This document shows positions 16,076-24,919 of a stretch of DNA of 64,000 nucleotides, piece after piece. A program made the translations under genes and the position numbers. A model generated the notes under the pieces. That model did not search any database. It saw only the letters and a list, made by a program, of their open reading frames with translations, and was not told where the DNA came from. The stretch's first letter is position 1. Each line of letters opens with the position of its first letter. The stretch comes from Ectothiorhodospira shaposhnikovii (lineage in GTDB: Bacteria; Pseudomonadota; Gammaproteobacteria; Ectothiorhodospirales; Ectothiorhodospiraceae): positions 186,001-250,000 of the forward strand of contig NZ_JAJMLZ010000002.1 in NCBI RefSeq assembly GCF_022227765.1, in the 5' to 3' direction.

Positions 16076-17386
16076 TCAGAGGGGCGCAAGCACCACTTGG
16101 TTGCGACCGTTGTTCTTGGCCCTGTAGAGCGCTTCATCGGCCCGGCCCAGGGTGGCATCAGGCCCACTGTCTTCAGGGCCGAGCAAGGTGATGCCGATAC
16201 TCACGGTCACCGCGACAATGGCGCCCGGGGTCACGGCCGGCGTGGATTTCACCTTGCGACGAAGGCGTTCCGCCAGAATCAGGGCCTCCTGCTCCGTGGT
16301 TCCCGGCAGCAGGACCGCGAACTCCTCGCCACCGGTGCGGGCGGGCAGATCCATCCTGCGCAGACAACTTCGCAGGGTATCGGCAAAATGCTGCAACACC
16401 AGATCACCGGCGGAGTGTCCGTAAGTGTCGTTGATGCTTTTAAAGTAATCCAGATCCACCATCAACAGGCTTGAGGGCGGATTCGGCCGACGCCGAATGC
16501 GGGCCAGTTCATCGGCCATGCGGGAAATGAAATGGCGGCGATTGTAAAGCCCGGTGAGAAAATCCGTGGTCGCCATGCGCCGCAGTTCGTATTCCAGCTT
16601 CTTGCGGGCGCCGATGTCCGACAGGGTGCCCACCACACGCAGGGGCTGGCCGTTCTCATCCCGGCGGGCAACACGGCCTCGCGCCAAAACCCATTTCCAG
16701 CCACCCTCCTTGCAGCGCATGCGAAACTCGCAGATATAGTGGGGAGAACTCCCCCGCAGGTGCTCCTGCATGGCACCGGAAAATCCTCTCAGATCATCCG
16801 GGTGCACCAGGCTCACCCACTGTTCGAAGCTCCTGTCCAGTTCCGCGTCCGAAAATCCGATGATCTGGCGAAAACGGGCACAATAAACCACGTCATTGGA
16901 TTCCAGGTCCCAGTCCCAGACCCCGTCACCGGCACCGAACAGGGCAAAGCGCCAGCGCAGTGAACTCTCCGTCAGGCCATCCGCCCAGGGTGCGGGCAGA
17001 CCGGTGGCCTCCTCCCGGGGATCATCGACCTCGGTCAGCGCACACAGGAAGCACCGATCCGAATCTGCATCCAGGCGGCTCAGGTGGACCGTGACCTCGA
17101 ATCTGTGGCCGTTGATGTCCCGGCATTTTGTCCGCAGTTGCTGCGGGCGGGACCGATGACAGCAACTTTCCATCAGATCCACCAGTTCGGCGGCATCCAG
17201 GGAAAGCAGGAAATGGCTCAGATCAGGCCATTGACCGCGGTCTTCCGGCAGGGCCAGACGATCACGGGCCAGTGGGTTTGCCTCAAGGATGGTCCCGTCG
17301 ATATCCACACTGAGCAATGGCAAGGGCATGTTCCGGAAAACGGCTTTCGCCCCGGTCGCAGCTTTTTCCATAAGCGGCCAATCCAC
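16076..17386 (-). CDS. PAS-GGDEF diguanylate cyclase
   Basis: 436 residues from a GTG at 17386 with GGGAG seven bases upstream; an ATG at 17371 is the alternative. The longer frame would run through a terminator and tRNA-Phe and is rejected. The first region resembles a PAS domain (FRNMPLPLLSVDIDGTILEANP). A second, well-formed PAS/PAC follows (LFGAGDGVWDWDLESNDVVY to RVVGTLSDIGARKKLEYEL), then a GGDEF domain with TDFLTGLYNRRHF, VDLDYFKSINDTYGH and the active site RTGGEEFAVLLPG. An RxxD inhibitory site (RRMD) sits five residues before GGEEF, so product inhibition by c-di-GMP is expected. There is no membrane segment, so it is likely a cytosolic sensor. Confidence 0.93.
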   Translation of the reverse strand: MDWPLMEKAATGAKAVFRNMPLPLLSVDIDGTILEANPLARDRLALPEDRGQWPDLSHFLLSLDAAELVDLMESCCHRSRPQQLRTKCRDINGHRFEVTVHLSRLDADSDRCFLCALTEVDDPREEATGLPAPWADGLTESSLRWRFALFGAGDGVWDWDLESNDVVYCARFRQIIGFSDAELDRSFEQWVSLVHPDDLRGFSGAMQEHLRGSSPHYICEFRMRCKEGGWKWVLARGRVARRDENGQPLRVVGTLSDIGARKKLEYELRRMATTDFLTGLYNRRHFISRMADELARIRRRPNPPSSLLMVDLDYFKSINDTYGHSAGDLVLQHFADTLRSCLRRMDLPARTGGEEFAVLLPGTTEQEALILAERLRRKVKSTPAVTPGAIVAVTVSIGITLLGPEDSGPDATLGRADEALYRAKNNGRNQVVLAPL

Positions 17387-17462
17387 AGCATTTCTCCCGT
17401 CGGGCCTTTGGGAATTCTTTCGGAGAGACTTAGCATAGCCTCTTTTCGCTGCTGCGCAGGCG

Positions 17463-17499
17463 AAAAAAAACCCCGACTGCATCGGCAGCCGGGGTTTTT
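17463..17499 (-). terminator. Rho-independent terminator after tRNA-Phe
   Basis: Stem CCCCG-x-CTGC with loop ATCG and GCAG-x-CGGGG, flanked by A-rich sequence on the left that reads as a long T-run on the minus strand. It lies just beyond the tRNA-Phe 3' end and separates it from the diguanylate cyclase gene. The right-hand T-run means it could also work on the plus strand. Confidence 0.9.
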
Positions 17500-17502
17500 G
17501 TA

Positions 17503-17578
17503 TGGTGGCCAGGGACGGAATCGAACCGCCGACACGGGGATTTTCAATCCCCTGCTCTACCAACTGAGCTACCTGGCC
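17503..17578 (-). tRNA. tRNA-Phe (anticodon GAA)
   Basis: A 76-base minus-strand cloverleaf beginning GGCCAGGTAGCTCAGTTGG and ending in an encoded CCA. The anticodon stem GGGGA/TCCCC encloses TTGAAAA (anticodon GAA), and the T-arm has GGTTCGATTCC. It is preceded 105 bases upstream by yggX and closed by its own terminator. Confidence 0.97.
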
Positions 17579-17683
17579 TTGCTGTTTTTTGCTGCCGTAA
17601 ACCGCGTTGCAGCGAAGTTGCGTATTAAATCGGTAACGGGAGCTTTCGTCAAGCCCCCGGGCACCATCCAGCGTGATTTTTTC

Positions 17684-17956
17684 CTACTTGGTGGGGTCCA
17701 CGTAGCCTTCCGGCATGCTGGCGCCGCCACCGAAGAAGAATTTTTCCATTTCCTCTTCCAGGAACTTGCGGGCCTTGGGATCGATCGGGGTCAGCCGGTA
17801 CTCGTTGATGAGCATGGTCTGATGCCGGACCCACTTCTGCCACGCCTCCTTGGAGACGTTGTCGTAGATTCTCTTGCCCAGGTCGCCGGGATAGGGCGCA
17901 AAATCCAGCCCTTCGGCCTCGTTACCCAGGTAGACGCAATTCACCATGCGAGCCAT
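17684..17956 (-). CDS. yggX: Fe(2+)-trafficking protein YggX
   Basis: 90 residues from ATG 17956 with GGAGAG five bases upstream. The sequence [19 protein letters not shown] with the conserved Cys7, followed by [21 protein letters not shown] and [10 protein letters not shown], is the usual YggX pattern and length. YggX protects iron-sulfur clusters from oxidants and helps iron handling. Its start overlaps the mutY end by 35 bases, and the mutY-yggX pairing is common in gammaproteobacteria. It fits with the Fe-S enzyme MutY being made alongside. Confidence 0.95.
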   Translation of the reverse strand: MARMVNCVYLGNEAEGLDFAPYPGDLGKRIYDNVSKEAWQKWVRHQTMLINEYRLTPIDPKARKFLEEEMEKFFFGGGASMPEGYVDPTK

Positions 17957-19019
17957 TGATCTCTCCGTCCTCGTGCACAATATGATCCAGAAGCCGGGCC
18001 ACCGGCGCGGCAAGCCCCAGCTCCGAACGAGCTTCAGGTTTATACCAGACCCGACCGGGGGCTTCCATCACGGAGGCCGCGGGGTCTTTCACCCACAACC
18101 GCACCGGGGTGATGTGCAACCGAAAATGGGTGAAGACGTGTACGAAAGGCGCCAGCGCGTGCACTTCATGGGCTTCCGTGCCCAGATGACGCCGACACCA
18201 CGGCTCCGCCTCCCCGGTGGACGGCACCTCGGGAAAGCCCCACAGCCCGCCCCACAGACCCGTCGGTGGACGCCGTTCCAGCAACACCCCGTCGGGGCCG
18301 CGGATGATGAGCATCACCGTGCTGCGCAGGGGTTGCTCCCGCCGGGGGCGGGGCGTGGGCAGGAGAGACTGACGATCAGTGGCATGGGCCACACAGTCCG
18401 ACGCGACGGGGCAGACCCCGCAGGTGGGGCGGCCGCGGGTGCAGACGGTGGCCCCCAGATCCATGATGGCCTGGGTATAGTCCGCCACCCGCGCTGTCGG
18501 TGTCATGGCCTCCGCCAATGCCCAGAGCCGGCGGGAGACCGCCGTCGTGCCGGGCCACCCCTCCACGCCGCGATGACGGGCCAGTACCCGCTTGACGTTG
18601 CCGTCGAGAATGGCATGGCGCTGACCGCAGGCAATGGAGAGGATGGCCGCCGCCGTTGAACGGCCGATACCGGGCAGGGCCTCCAGGTCCTCAAGGGTCT
18701 CGGGAAAGCGGCCCTGGTGCTGCTCCACCACCTGCCGGGCCGCCCGATGCAGATGACGGGCACGGGCGTAATAGCCCAGACCGGACCAGTGGTGCAGGAC
18801 CTCGTCGATGGGTGCCCGTGCCAGCGAGGTCACGTCCGGGAACCGGGCCATGAAACGCTGGTAGTAGGGAATCACCGTCACCACCTGGGTCTGCTGCAGC
18901 ATGATCTCCGAGACCCAGACCCGATAGACGCTGATCTCCTGCTGCCAGGGCAGGTCATGGCGCCCGTGCCGGTCAAACCAGTCCAGCAACCGGGCGCCGA
19001 AGTCCCCCGCGGCGCTCAA
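17922..19019 (-). CDS. mutY: A/G-specific adenine DNA glycosylase
   Basis: 365 residues starting at a TTG that overlaps the asmA stop (TTGA); no ATG or GTG lies near. The catalytic domain has [24 protein letters not shown] (with catalytic Glu), the helix-hairpin-helix [14 protein letters not shown] followed by [14 protein letters not shown] with the catalytic Asp, and a 4Fe-4S loop C-x6-C-x2-C-x5-C ([17 protein letters not shown]). The C-terminal NUDIX-like domain (about 230-345) recognises 8-oxoguanine. It removes adenine paired with 8-oxoG. It sits between asmA and yggX as an overlapping operon. Confidence 0.95.
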   Translation of the reverse strand: MSAAGDFGARLLDWFDRHGRHDLPWQQEISVYRVWVSEIMLQQTQVVTVIPYYQRFMARFPDVTSLARAPIDEVLHHWSGLGYYARARHLHRAARQVVEQHQGRFPETLEDLEALPGIGRSTAAAILSIACGQRHAILDGNVKRVLARHRGVEGWPGTTAVSRRLWALAEAMTPTARVADYTQAIMDLGATVCTRGRPTCGVCPVASDCVAHATDRQSLLPTPRPRREQPLRSTVMLIIRGPDGVLLERRPPTGLWGGLWGFPEVPSTGEAEPWCRRHLGTEAHEVHALAPFVHVFTHFRLHITPVRLWVKDPAASVMEAPGRVWYKPEARSELGLAAPVARLLDHIVHEDGEINGSHGELRLPG

Positions 19020-21208
19020 CGGAGTCGATCCAGCAGACGGTCGCCCAACTGGTCGCGGATACGGTCCGCTTCCTGCTGCACCCGGTCACGCTGTTGATCG
19101 ATGAGTGGCTGCACCTTTTCCTCCACCCGCTCCTGCACCTGCCGCTCCAGGCGCTCCCGTTCCTGATCCAGACGCCCACTGAGCACGGAGGCCAGGTCCA
19201 GGCCGAAGCGTGGCTCGCTGAAGGTGCCGCGGATGGTGATGGGCAGATTCACGTTGCGCAGGTCATCCAGCGGACGCCCCCCCTGCCCTTCCAGGGTGGC
19301 CACCAGACCGGTATCCAGGCGGTAGTCCAGACGCTCCCGGTTCAGGTCCACGGTGCCCCGTCCCCGGACCCGCAACAGCGGCGAGGCCGCCTGCAGGTCC
19401 TGGTTGTCCACCACGCCGTTGTTGATCCGGAAGCTGCCGGTCAGCTCGGTGAAATCGGTCTGCACCGGTGCGTCGGATGGCTCGACGGTACGCCCCCGCA
19501 GCCGTGCCTCCGCGTCGCGGATGATCTGGGCCACGTTGATCCCCTTCACCGCGCCGTCGGCGAAGCGCAGATCCCCGTTGCCGTTGAGCCCGGCGATCAG
19601 GGCCTTGACCGATTCGCCGCGGCTGTTCAGGTCAAGGCGCAGGTTGGCGGTGCCGGTGACCATGGGCGCCTCGCCGGTGAGGTCCTCAAGCAGGTTCCCC
19701 ATGCGGACGCCCTGCAGGTCGCTGCGGGCCTGGAAACGGGGGGTATCCCGCCGGGCGTCCAACCCCAGTGCGCCTTCCACCCGGCCGCCGTACAGTGCGG
19801 CGCGGAAGGGACGCAGATCCACCTGACCGTCCCGGGCGCGCAGTTCCAGCACCACGTCGGACAGATCCAGGTTGGCGACCACCAGCCGACCGATATTCAG
19901 ATCACCGCTGAGGTTCAGTGACCGCAACAGTTCCAGCGGAAGTTCGATGGTCTCCTCCGGCCAGCCGTCCCGGGGAGCCGGAGCCTGACCGGCACCGGGC
20001 GCGGGCCCGTCCCCGGCGGGGGGCAGGTAATGGTCCAGATTGATGCGATCCACCTGCAGGGACAGGGTGATGGCCGGGGCGGCCAAGTCGCGCACGGCGA
20101 CGTTCCCCATCAGGCTGCTCTCATCCAGGGTGACCACGAGCCGGCTCAGATCCAGACGATCCCCCTGCATCGCAAAGGCCAGATCCAGGGCGGCGTTCTT
20201 GAGCACATCGGGATTGGCGGTCTCGGGGACCTCCATGCCCAGGGCCTGCATCAGATTGCGGGGATGGATGCGTCCGCTGCGCAGCTCGCCATGCACACGG
20301 GGTTCCCCGGTCAACGACTCCACCTCCATCAACCCGGTGAGCTGGGTATCGAAGGCGGTCAGGGTCAATCGCTCCAGCTTGGCCATGTCGTTGCGCAGGT
20401 CCGCCCACAGATCCCCTTCCAGACGCGCCCGAATGGGGGCCGGCAGGGTCTCGCCCCGGGCATCCAGCACCGCCGTCAACCGCCTCAGGCCGTAGCGCTG
20501 ATCGGCCATGTCCAGATACAGCAGGGCCGACAGGTCGGTGGCCGCCGTCAGGGCCGGTTCTCCCAGCCGGGTCTGGAAGGCCAGTTCCAGCGGGGTCTCA
20601 TGACCCGGACGCAGACGCCCCAGGGTCAGATTGAAGGGATCCACCACCAGGTCGGTTCCGGCCTGGGCGTCGCGCCAGCGTATCCGGGCATCGCGGATTT
20701 CGACGCCGGCAATATCCAGATCACGCAGCATCGCGGGCATGGCGTCGGGATCCTCCGGCGGGGGGGACACCGGCGGTGTCTCCGCGGGCAGATCCCGGGC
20801 ATCCCCGTCTCCCAACAGGTCATCCCAGTTGCCGCGCCCCTGGGCATCCCGTGCCAGATTCAGGTCCAGCCCCTCCAGACGCACCCGCTCCACCTGGAGT
20901 TCACGACGCAGCAGTGGCAACATGGCCACGGCCACGTCCACCTCGCGGATGCGGGCGAAATGCGCATCGGGGAAGCCTTCCCCGTTGGCCAGGGTGGTTT
21001 CCCCCAGGGTCAGGGCCAGACGGGGGAAGACGGACAGGCCGATGTCGCCGCTGATGGTGAGTTCCCGGCCGGTCTGCTCCTGGACGGCGGCGCTGATGCG
21101 GTCCTTGTAGGCATTGGGGTCAAAGGTGGCCAGCAGGAAGATCAGCAGGGCCACGAACAGCACCAGCACGACCGCCACGGCCATCAGGGCACGTTTGATC
21201 CATTTCAT
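19016..21208 (-). CDS. AsmA family protein
   Basis: 730 residues from ATG 21208, which has GAGG about ten bases upstream and begins MKWIKRALMAVAVVLVLFVALLIFLL, a single N-terminal membrane anchor. The body is the long, repetitive beta-rich AsmA fold: FDPNAYKDRISAAVQEQTGRELTISGDIGLSVFPRLALTLGET near the start (given only as region about residues 31-75), then an AsmA C-terminal domain around 560-690. It closes with a charged Gln/Arg-rich coil (about 690-730). AsmA-like proteins are now seen as bridge-like carriers of phospholipid between inner and outer membranes. It overlaps mutY by four bases, in the order asmA-mutY-yggX. Confidence 0.88.
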   Translation of the reverse strand: MKWIKRALMAVAVVLVLFVALLIFLLATFDPNAYKDRISAAVQEQTGRELTISGDIGLSVFPRLALTLGETTLANGEGFPDAHFARIREVDVAVAMLPLLRRELQVERVRLEGLDLNLARDAQGRGNWDDLLGDGDARDLPAETPPVSPPPEDPDAMPAMLRDLDIAGVEIRDARIRWRDAQAGTDLVVDPFNLTLGRLRPGHETPLELAFQTRLGEPALTAATDLSALLYLDMADQRYGLRRLTAVLDARGETLPAPIRARLEGDLWADLRNDMAKLERLTLTAFDTQLTGLMEVESLTGEPRVHGELRSGRIHPRNLMQALGMEVPETANPDVLKNAALDLAFAMQGDRLDLSRLVVTLDESSLMGNVAVRDLAAPAITLSLQVDRINLDHYLPPAGDGPAPGAGQAPAPRDGWPEETIELPLELLRSLNLSGDLNIGRLVVANLDLSDVVLELRARDGQVDLRPFRAALYGGRVEGALGLDARRDTPRFQARSDLQGVRMGNLLEDLTGEAPMVTGTANLRLDLNSRGESVKALIAGLNGNGDLRFADGAVKGINVAQIIRDAEARLRGRTVEPSDAPVQTDFTELTGSFRINNGVVDNQDLQAASPLLRVRGRGTVDLNRERLDYRLDTGLVATLEGQGGRPLDDLRNVNLPITIRGTFSEPRFGLDLASVLSGRLDQERERLERQVQERVEEKVQPLIDQQRDRVQQEADRIRDQLGDRLLDRLR

Positions 21209-21417
21209 CGGGCGCTTACCTCGCTTGAGTCGGAATACGTGTTGGGTCTTGCCATGTTGCAGTGTAACGTGGTCGGCTTGGAGACGCAGGGCCCCCCTCT
21301 GCCCTTGCATGCCGTCGATCCGCGTCTTGAGTGCCGGCGTTGCAGCCCGGTTCGCCGCGACGGCAACGTCTAGAATCAGCGGGATGCCGTTGACGTGCCT
21401 TCCGAAAGAGCCAGCCC

Positions 21418-21867
21418 ATGACCAACACGCCGAATCTGCGACGCAAGCCTCACATCCTGTTCCTGGGTCCGACCAACACCGCCCGGACCCTGATGGCGGA
21501 GGCCTACGCCCGGGCATTCCTCGCCGATCTGGCCGAGATCCGCTCCGTGGGCATGCGCGCCGGTGATCCGGACCATAGAACCCTGACGGTACTTCAGGAG
21601 GATGGCACGGATACCTCGGCACTGGCACCCAGGGACCTGGATGCGGCGGTGCTGGAGTGGGCCGACCTCATCGTCACCCTCACCCCGGATCCGGCCCGCC
21701 TGCCCTCGCCCCGGGGGGACAGCTTCATCAGCAAGAACTGGCCTCTGGATGCCCCGGAGACCTCGGCTGACGAGGCCCGAACCCTGGAGTCATACCGGCA
21801 ATGCCGGGAGGAGATCAAGCGGCGGGTGCGCCAGCTGGCCAATTCCATCCGGCTGATGCAGCGCTGA
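21418..21867 (+). CDS. Low-molecular-weight phosphatase-fold protein lacking the catalytic cysteine
   Basis: 149 residues. Residues about 11-30 (PHILFLGPTNTARTLMAEAY) align with the P-loop of low-molecular-weight phosphatases and ArsC arsenate reductases (family pattern V-L-C-T-G-N-S-A-R-S-x-M-A-E). Here the position of the nucleophilic Cys is Gly, while the Asn and Arg remain. A late WPLDAPE resembles the general acid region W-x-x-x-D-P. The middle (ADLIVTLTPDPARLP) fits the family's aspartate-loop strand. Without the Cys the normal chemistry is impossible, so a binding or regulatory role is likely. It is divergent from asmA (209 bases) and convergent with moaC. Confidence 0.65.
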   Translation: MTNTPNLRRKPHILFLGPTNTARTLMAEAYARAFLADLAEIRSVGMRAGDPDHRTLTVLQEDGTDTSALAPRDLDAAVLEWADLIVTLTPDPARLPSPRGDSFISKNWPLDAPETSADEARTLESYRQCREEIKRRVRQLANSIRLMQR

Positions 21868-21886
21868 CCCGAAGCGCCCCGACGCA

Positions 21887-22381
21887 CTACTCCCCCGGCC
21901 GGGCGGGGGCGTGATGCCAGTCCCCGGATCGGCCGCCGGACTTGTGCAACAGACGGATCCCTTCCATCACCATGCCCCGATCCACCGCCTTGCACATGTC
22001 GTACACCGTCAGCAGGGTCACCTGAACCGCCGTCAGGGCCTCCATTTCCACCCCGGTGGGTCCTTGGGTTTCCGCCGTCACCCGGCAATACACCGTGGGC
22101 GGCTGATCCGTGGTATCCAGTTCCACTTCCAGCCGGGTCAGGGCCAGGGGATGACACAGGGGGATCAGCTCGGCGGTCTTCTTGCCGGCCATGATCCCCG
22201 CCACCCGGGCAATGCCCAGGACATCCCCCTTGCGATGACCGCCGGTGCGCACCAGCGCCAGGGTGTCGGGGGCCATGACGATGCGCCCCTCGGCCACGGC
22301 CACGCGGTGGGTGCTGTCCTTGCCGCCCACATCCACCATGTGGGCATGGCCGGCCGGGTTGAAATGGGTCAATCTGGACAT
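21887..22381 (-). CDS. moaC: Cyclic pyranopterin monophosphate synthase
   Basis: 164 residues of normal family length. MoaC converts the MoaA product 3',8-cyclo-GTP to cyclic pyranopterin monophosphate for molybdenum cofactor synthesis. Signatures are [19 protein letters not shown] (about residues 14-32), [13 protein letters not shown] (about 67-79), [31 protein letters not shown] (region 105-135) with the active-site Lys and Asp, and the tail [14 protein letters not shown]. It is divergent from moaD-moaE with a 96-base gap that must hold both promoters. No moaA or moaB is in the window. Confidence 0.96.
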   Translation of the reverse strand: MSRLTHFNPAGHAHMVDVGGKDSTHRVAVAEGRIVMAPDTLALVRTGGHRKGDVLGIARVAGIMAGKKTAELIPLCHPLALTRLEVELDTTDQPPTVYCRVTAETQGPTGVEMEALTAVQVTLLTVYDMCKAVDRGMVMEGIRLLHKSGGRSGDWHHAPARPGE

Positions 22382-22477
22382 GATGGACTATCCTTATGGC
22401 GGGAATGACGCCCATGGTCTCAGGCCCATCCCCACAGGACAATATCCGACGCGTCGCAAACCGGAGCCTACACCCCC

Positions 22478-22711
22478 GTGACCATCACCGTGCTTTACTT
22501 TGCCTCCCTGCGGGAGTTTGCGGGACGCCCCCGGGAGGATATGGACGCCGAAGGCATCCGCTGTGCCCTGGATGTCTGGCGCCGCGCCCAGGAGGGGCGC
22601 CCCCTGCCCCCCGGGACGCTGATCGCCGTGAACCAGGAATATGCCGCCGCCGATCACCCGGTGCGGGAAGGTGACGAGGTGGCCTTCTTCCCGCCGGTGA
22701 CGGGGGGCTGA
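22478..22711 (+). CDS. moaD: Molybdopterin synthase sulfur carrier subunit
   Basis: 77 residues from a GTG with GGAG twelve bases upstream. Ubiquitin-like fold: ITVLYFASLREFAG at the start, LIAVNQEYAAADHPVREGDEVAFFPPVTGG at the end (about residues 48-77) with the essential terminal Gly-Gly that is adenylated by MoeB and then thiocarboxylated. It is the first gene of a moaD-moaE pair separated by four bases. A MoeB homologue is encoded at 52657. Confidence 0.95.
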   Translation: MTITVLYFASLREFAGRPREDMDAEGIRCALDVWRRAQEGRPLPPGTLIAVNQEYAAADHPVREGDEVAFFPPVTGG

Positions 22712-22715
22712 CGCC

Positions 22716-23153
22716 GTGGCCGTCCATCTCCTTGCCGAGGCCCTGGAACCCTGGGAGACGCTGATCCGCCATCAGCAAAGCCTGGCTGCCGGCTGCTTCG
22801 GCGCCACCGCCGTCTTCGTCGGGACCATGCGGGACTTCAACGAAGGCGACGACATTCAGGCCATGACCCTGGAGCACTACCCCGGCATGACCGAACGTCA
22901 GCTGGAGACCATCGGGCAGGAGGCCCGCCGGCAGTGGCCGCTGGAAGACGTGCTGATTGCCCATCGGGTGGGACGGATACATCCCGGCGACCCCATCGTC
23001 CTCGTTGCCGCCTGGTCGGCCCATCGTCAGGCGGCCTTCGAGGCCTGCCGGTTCATCATGGAAGCCCTCAAGTCCAGGGCGCCCTTCTGGAAACAGGAAA
23101 GGCTGCAAAGCGGACAGCAACGCTGGGTGAGCGGCAACACGCCCGGCATGTAG
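22716..23153 (+). CDS. moaE: Molybdopterin synthase catalytic subunit
   Basis: 145 residues from a GTG four bases after moaD. MoaE and MoaD form the heterotetramer that inserts two sulfurs into cyclic pyranopterin monophosphate. Visible family motifs: GATAVFVGTMRDFNEGD (about residues 29-45), LEHYPGMTERQL, IAHRVGRIHPGDPIVLVA, and KSRAPFWKQE with the active-site lysines. Length is normal. The gene ends 16 bases from the convergent DegQ-like gene. Confidence 0.95.
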   Translation: MAVHLLAEALEPWETLIRHQQSLAAGCFGATAVFVGTMRDFNEGDDIQAMTLEHYPGMTERQLETIGQEARRQWPLEDVLIAHRVGRIHPGDPIVLVAAWSAHRQAAFEACRFIMEALKSRAPFWKQERLQSGQQRWVSGNTPGM

Positions 23154-23168
23154 AAAAGGCCCGGGAAC

Positions 23169-24560
23169 CTACTGCAACAGCAGGAAGAAGGCGCTGTTGT
23201 CACGGCGCAGATTCAGCAGCAGCCGTTGCCCGCCGGCGCCGGCGGCCTGCCTGACGTCCTCCAGGCTGGTAACCGGACGACGGTTCACCGACAGGATCAG
23301 GTCGCCGGGCCTGAGACCGGCGCGGGCGGCCGGCGAACCCGGTGCCACCCGGACCACCACCACCCCTTCCACCTCGCCGTGAAGGGGGGAGTCTTCCTGA
23401 ATCTCGCCCAGGGCCGCACCTTCCAGGCGGGGACTGATACGCCCGCCCTCCAGCGTGGAGACCTGGATCTCGCCCACCTGGGTCCGGATCACCCGGGTCC
23501 GTTTGTCCCGCAGGATTTCCAGCTCCACGGTGGAACCCACCCGCAGCAGCCCGATGGCGTTGCGCAGTTCGGCGGCATTGCGAATGACCCGCCCGTTCAC
23601 CCGGGTCACCACATCGCCTTCCCTGAGTCCCGCCCGTGCCCCGGGCGATCCCCGTTCCACCCGGGCGATGACCGCCCCTCGGGTCTGCTCGATGCCGAAG
23701 GCCCGGGCCAGGTCCGGGGTCAGGTCCTGGACCGACACCCCCAGGCGTCCGCGCCGTACCTCGCCGTATTCCACCAGATGATCCATCACTTGCAGGGCCA
23801 TGTTCACCGGGATGGCAAAGCCGATGCCGATGTTGCCGCCGCCGCGGGTGAGGATGGCGGAGTTGATGCCCACCAGCTCACCCCGCAGATTCACCAGCGC
23901 GCCGCCGGAATTGCCGGGATTGATGGAGGCATCGGTCTGGATGAAGTCCTCGTAGGCCTCCACGCTCAACCCGGTCCGCCCCAGGGCGCTGACGATGCCC
24001 GAGGTCACGGTCTGTCCCAGGCCGAAGGGGTTGCCGATGGCCACCACGAAGTCCCCTACCTTGAGGGCATCGGAATCGGCAACCGGGAGCGCCTGAAGAC
24101 CCTCGGCCGCCACTTTCAGTACCGCCAGGTCGGTGGCCTGATCGGTACCGATCACCTTGGCGTCCAGACGCCGGCCGTCGTGTAGGGTGACCACGATTTC
24201 ATCGGCGTTCCGGATCACGTGGTCATTGGTGAGGATGAAGCCTTTCTCCGCGTCCAGGATCACGCCGGAACCCAGGCCCTGGGTCTGACGTTCCCGGGGG
24301 ACCTGGGGCAGGTCGAAGAAGCGGCGAAAGAAGGGGTCATCAAACAACGGGCTGCCCCGTTCCTGCACCCGCCCCCGGGTGGCCAGGTTCACCACGCCGG
24401 GAATGGTCCGCTCCAGCATGGGGGCCAGGGACGGCAGTGGCTCGCCATCCACCTCCACCGGCAGGCGGGCGGCTGCCGGCAGGCTCAGGCCCAGCAGGAG
24501 TACCAGCAGGAGGGGCCACAGGAGAGGTTTGCACAACGGATGAAGGTGTTTCGTTCTCAT
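23169..24560 (-). CDS. Do/DegQ-family periplasmic serine protease (HtrA)
   Basis: 463 residues with a Sec signal peptide (about 1-31, hydrophobic LLWPLLLVLLLGLSLPAAA). The trypsin-like domain has the triad His in ILTNDHVIRNA, Asp in DQATDLAVLKV and Ser in INPGNSGGALVNLRGE. Two PDZ domains follow (about 270-360, RRGRLGVSVQDLTPDLARAFG; and about 375-455). It degrades or refolds damaged envelope proteins. The length and two PDZ domains match DegP/DegQ/MucD rather than DegS. The N-terminal loop is short. I cannot separate DegQ from MucD on sequence alone. The ribosome site before the ATG is weak. Confidence 0.93.
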   Translation of the reverse strand: MRTKHLHPLCKPLLWPLLLVLLLGLSLPAAARLPVEVDGEPLPSLAPMLERTIPGVVNLATRGRVQERGSPLFDDPFFRRFFDLPQVPRERQTQGLGSGVILDAEKGFILTNDHVIRNADEIVVTLHDGRRLDAKVIGTDQATDLAVLKVAAEGLQALPVADSDALKVGDFVVAIGNPFGLGQTVTSGIVSALGRTGLSVEAYEDFIQTDASINPGNSGGALVNLRGELVGINSAILTRGGGNIGIGFAIPVNMALQVMDHLVEYGEVRRGRLGVSVQDLTPDLARAFGIEQTRGAVIARVERGSPGARAGLREGDVVTRVNGRVIRNAAELRNAIGLLRVGSTVELEILRDKRTRVIRTQVGEIQVSTLEGGRISPRLEGAALGEIQEDSPLHGEVEGVVVVRVAPGSPAARAGLRPGDLILSVNRRPVTSLEDVRQAAGAGGQRLLLNLRRDNSAFFLLLQ

Positions 24561-24655
24561 GGCGAATTCTTGACGTCAAGACACTGAGTTGCTTGAAAGG
24601 AAGGCCCCGCGCTTCCCTGGAACGTTCCGTTCCCGTCCCAGGAATATTCCCACCC

Positions 24656-24727
24656 CGTCATTCCCGCGAACGCGGGAATCCAGTCACGGGTTGAAAATCC
24701 TGGACTCCCGCCTGCGAGGGAGTGACG
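24656..24727. repeat. 72-bp dispersed element with terminal inverted repeats, copy 1
   Basis: Begins CGTCATTCCCGCG and ends GCGAGGGAGTGACG, the ends being imperfect inverted copies. The inner left arm also folds on itself (TTCCCGCG-AA-CGCGGGAA). A second copy of exactly 72 bases with the same ends lies at 33778-33849. The family resembles the CGTCATTCC-type small mobile or palindromic repeats spread in many proteobacterial genomes. Confidence 0.8.
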
Positions 24728-24814
24728 ACAACGGGGCCCACGCAGGAATGACGACAACGGAGCCTACGCAGGAATGACGATAAAGAGACCTACGCAGCAG
24801 TGACGACAAAGGGT
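24723..24814. repeat. 26-bp tandem repeat, about 3.5 units
   Basis: TGACG recurs at 24723, 24749, 24775 and 24801, exactly 26 bases apart. The unit reads about TGACGACAACGGAGCCTACG plus CAGGAA, with a few substitutions between copies. It appears to have grown from the right end of the adjoining 72-bp element. Confidence 0.8.
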
Positions 24815-24919
24815 CTGCCAAGGCCTCCATTGAGACTGTCGGTAAGTCCGCGGGTTCAATGCCGGCCATCGCCGCCCCATCACGGTGATCTTCCGCGGCG
24901 ATTTCAGTCACGGAAATCA

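Larger units (their letters stand above)
24561..24919. other. 359-base intergenic region filled with repeats
   Basis: No gene is seen between the protease start and the cbpA stop. The first 90 bases must hold the protease promoter. The rest is a 72-bp element with inverted ends (24656-24727) running directly into a 26-bp tandem repeat. The final stretch before 24920 shows nothing recognisable. Confidence 0.6.

Noticed and set aside
17387-17563. N-terminal extension of the diguanylate cyclase to 17563
   Set aside because: It would translate a rho-independent terminator and part of tRNA-Phe.
20030-21373. 447-codon plus-strand frame opposite asmA
   Set aside because: Antisense shadow with skewed composition and no family motif.
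22382-22477. Moco riboswitch between moaC and moaD
   Set aside because: The 96-base gap is too short and shows no matching stem pattern.
24656-24814. CRISPR array
   Set aside because: Units are contiguous 26-bp copies without unique spacers and no cas genes are present.
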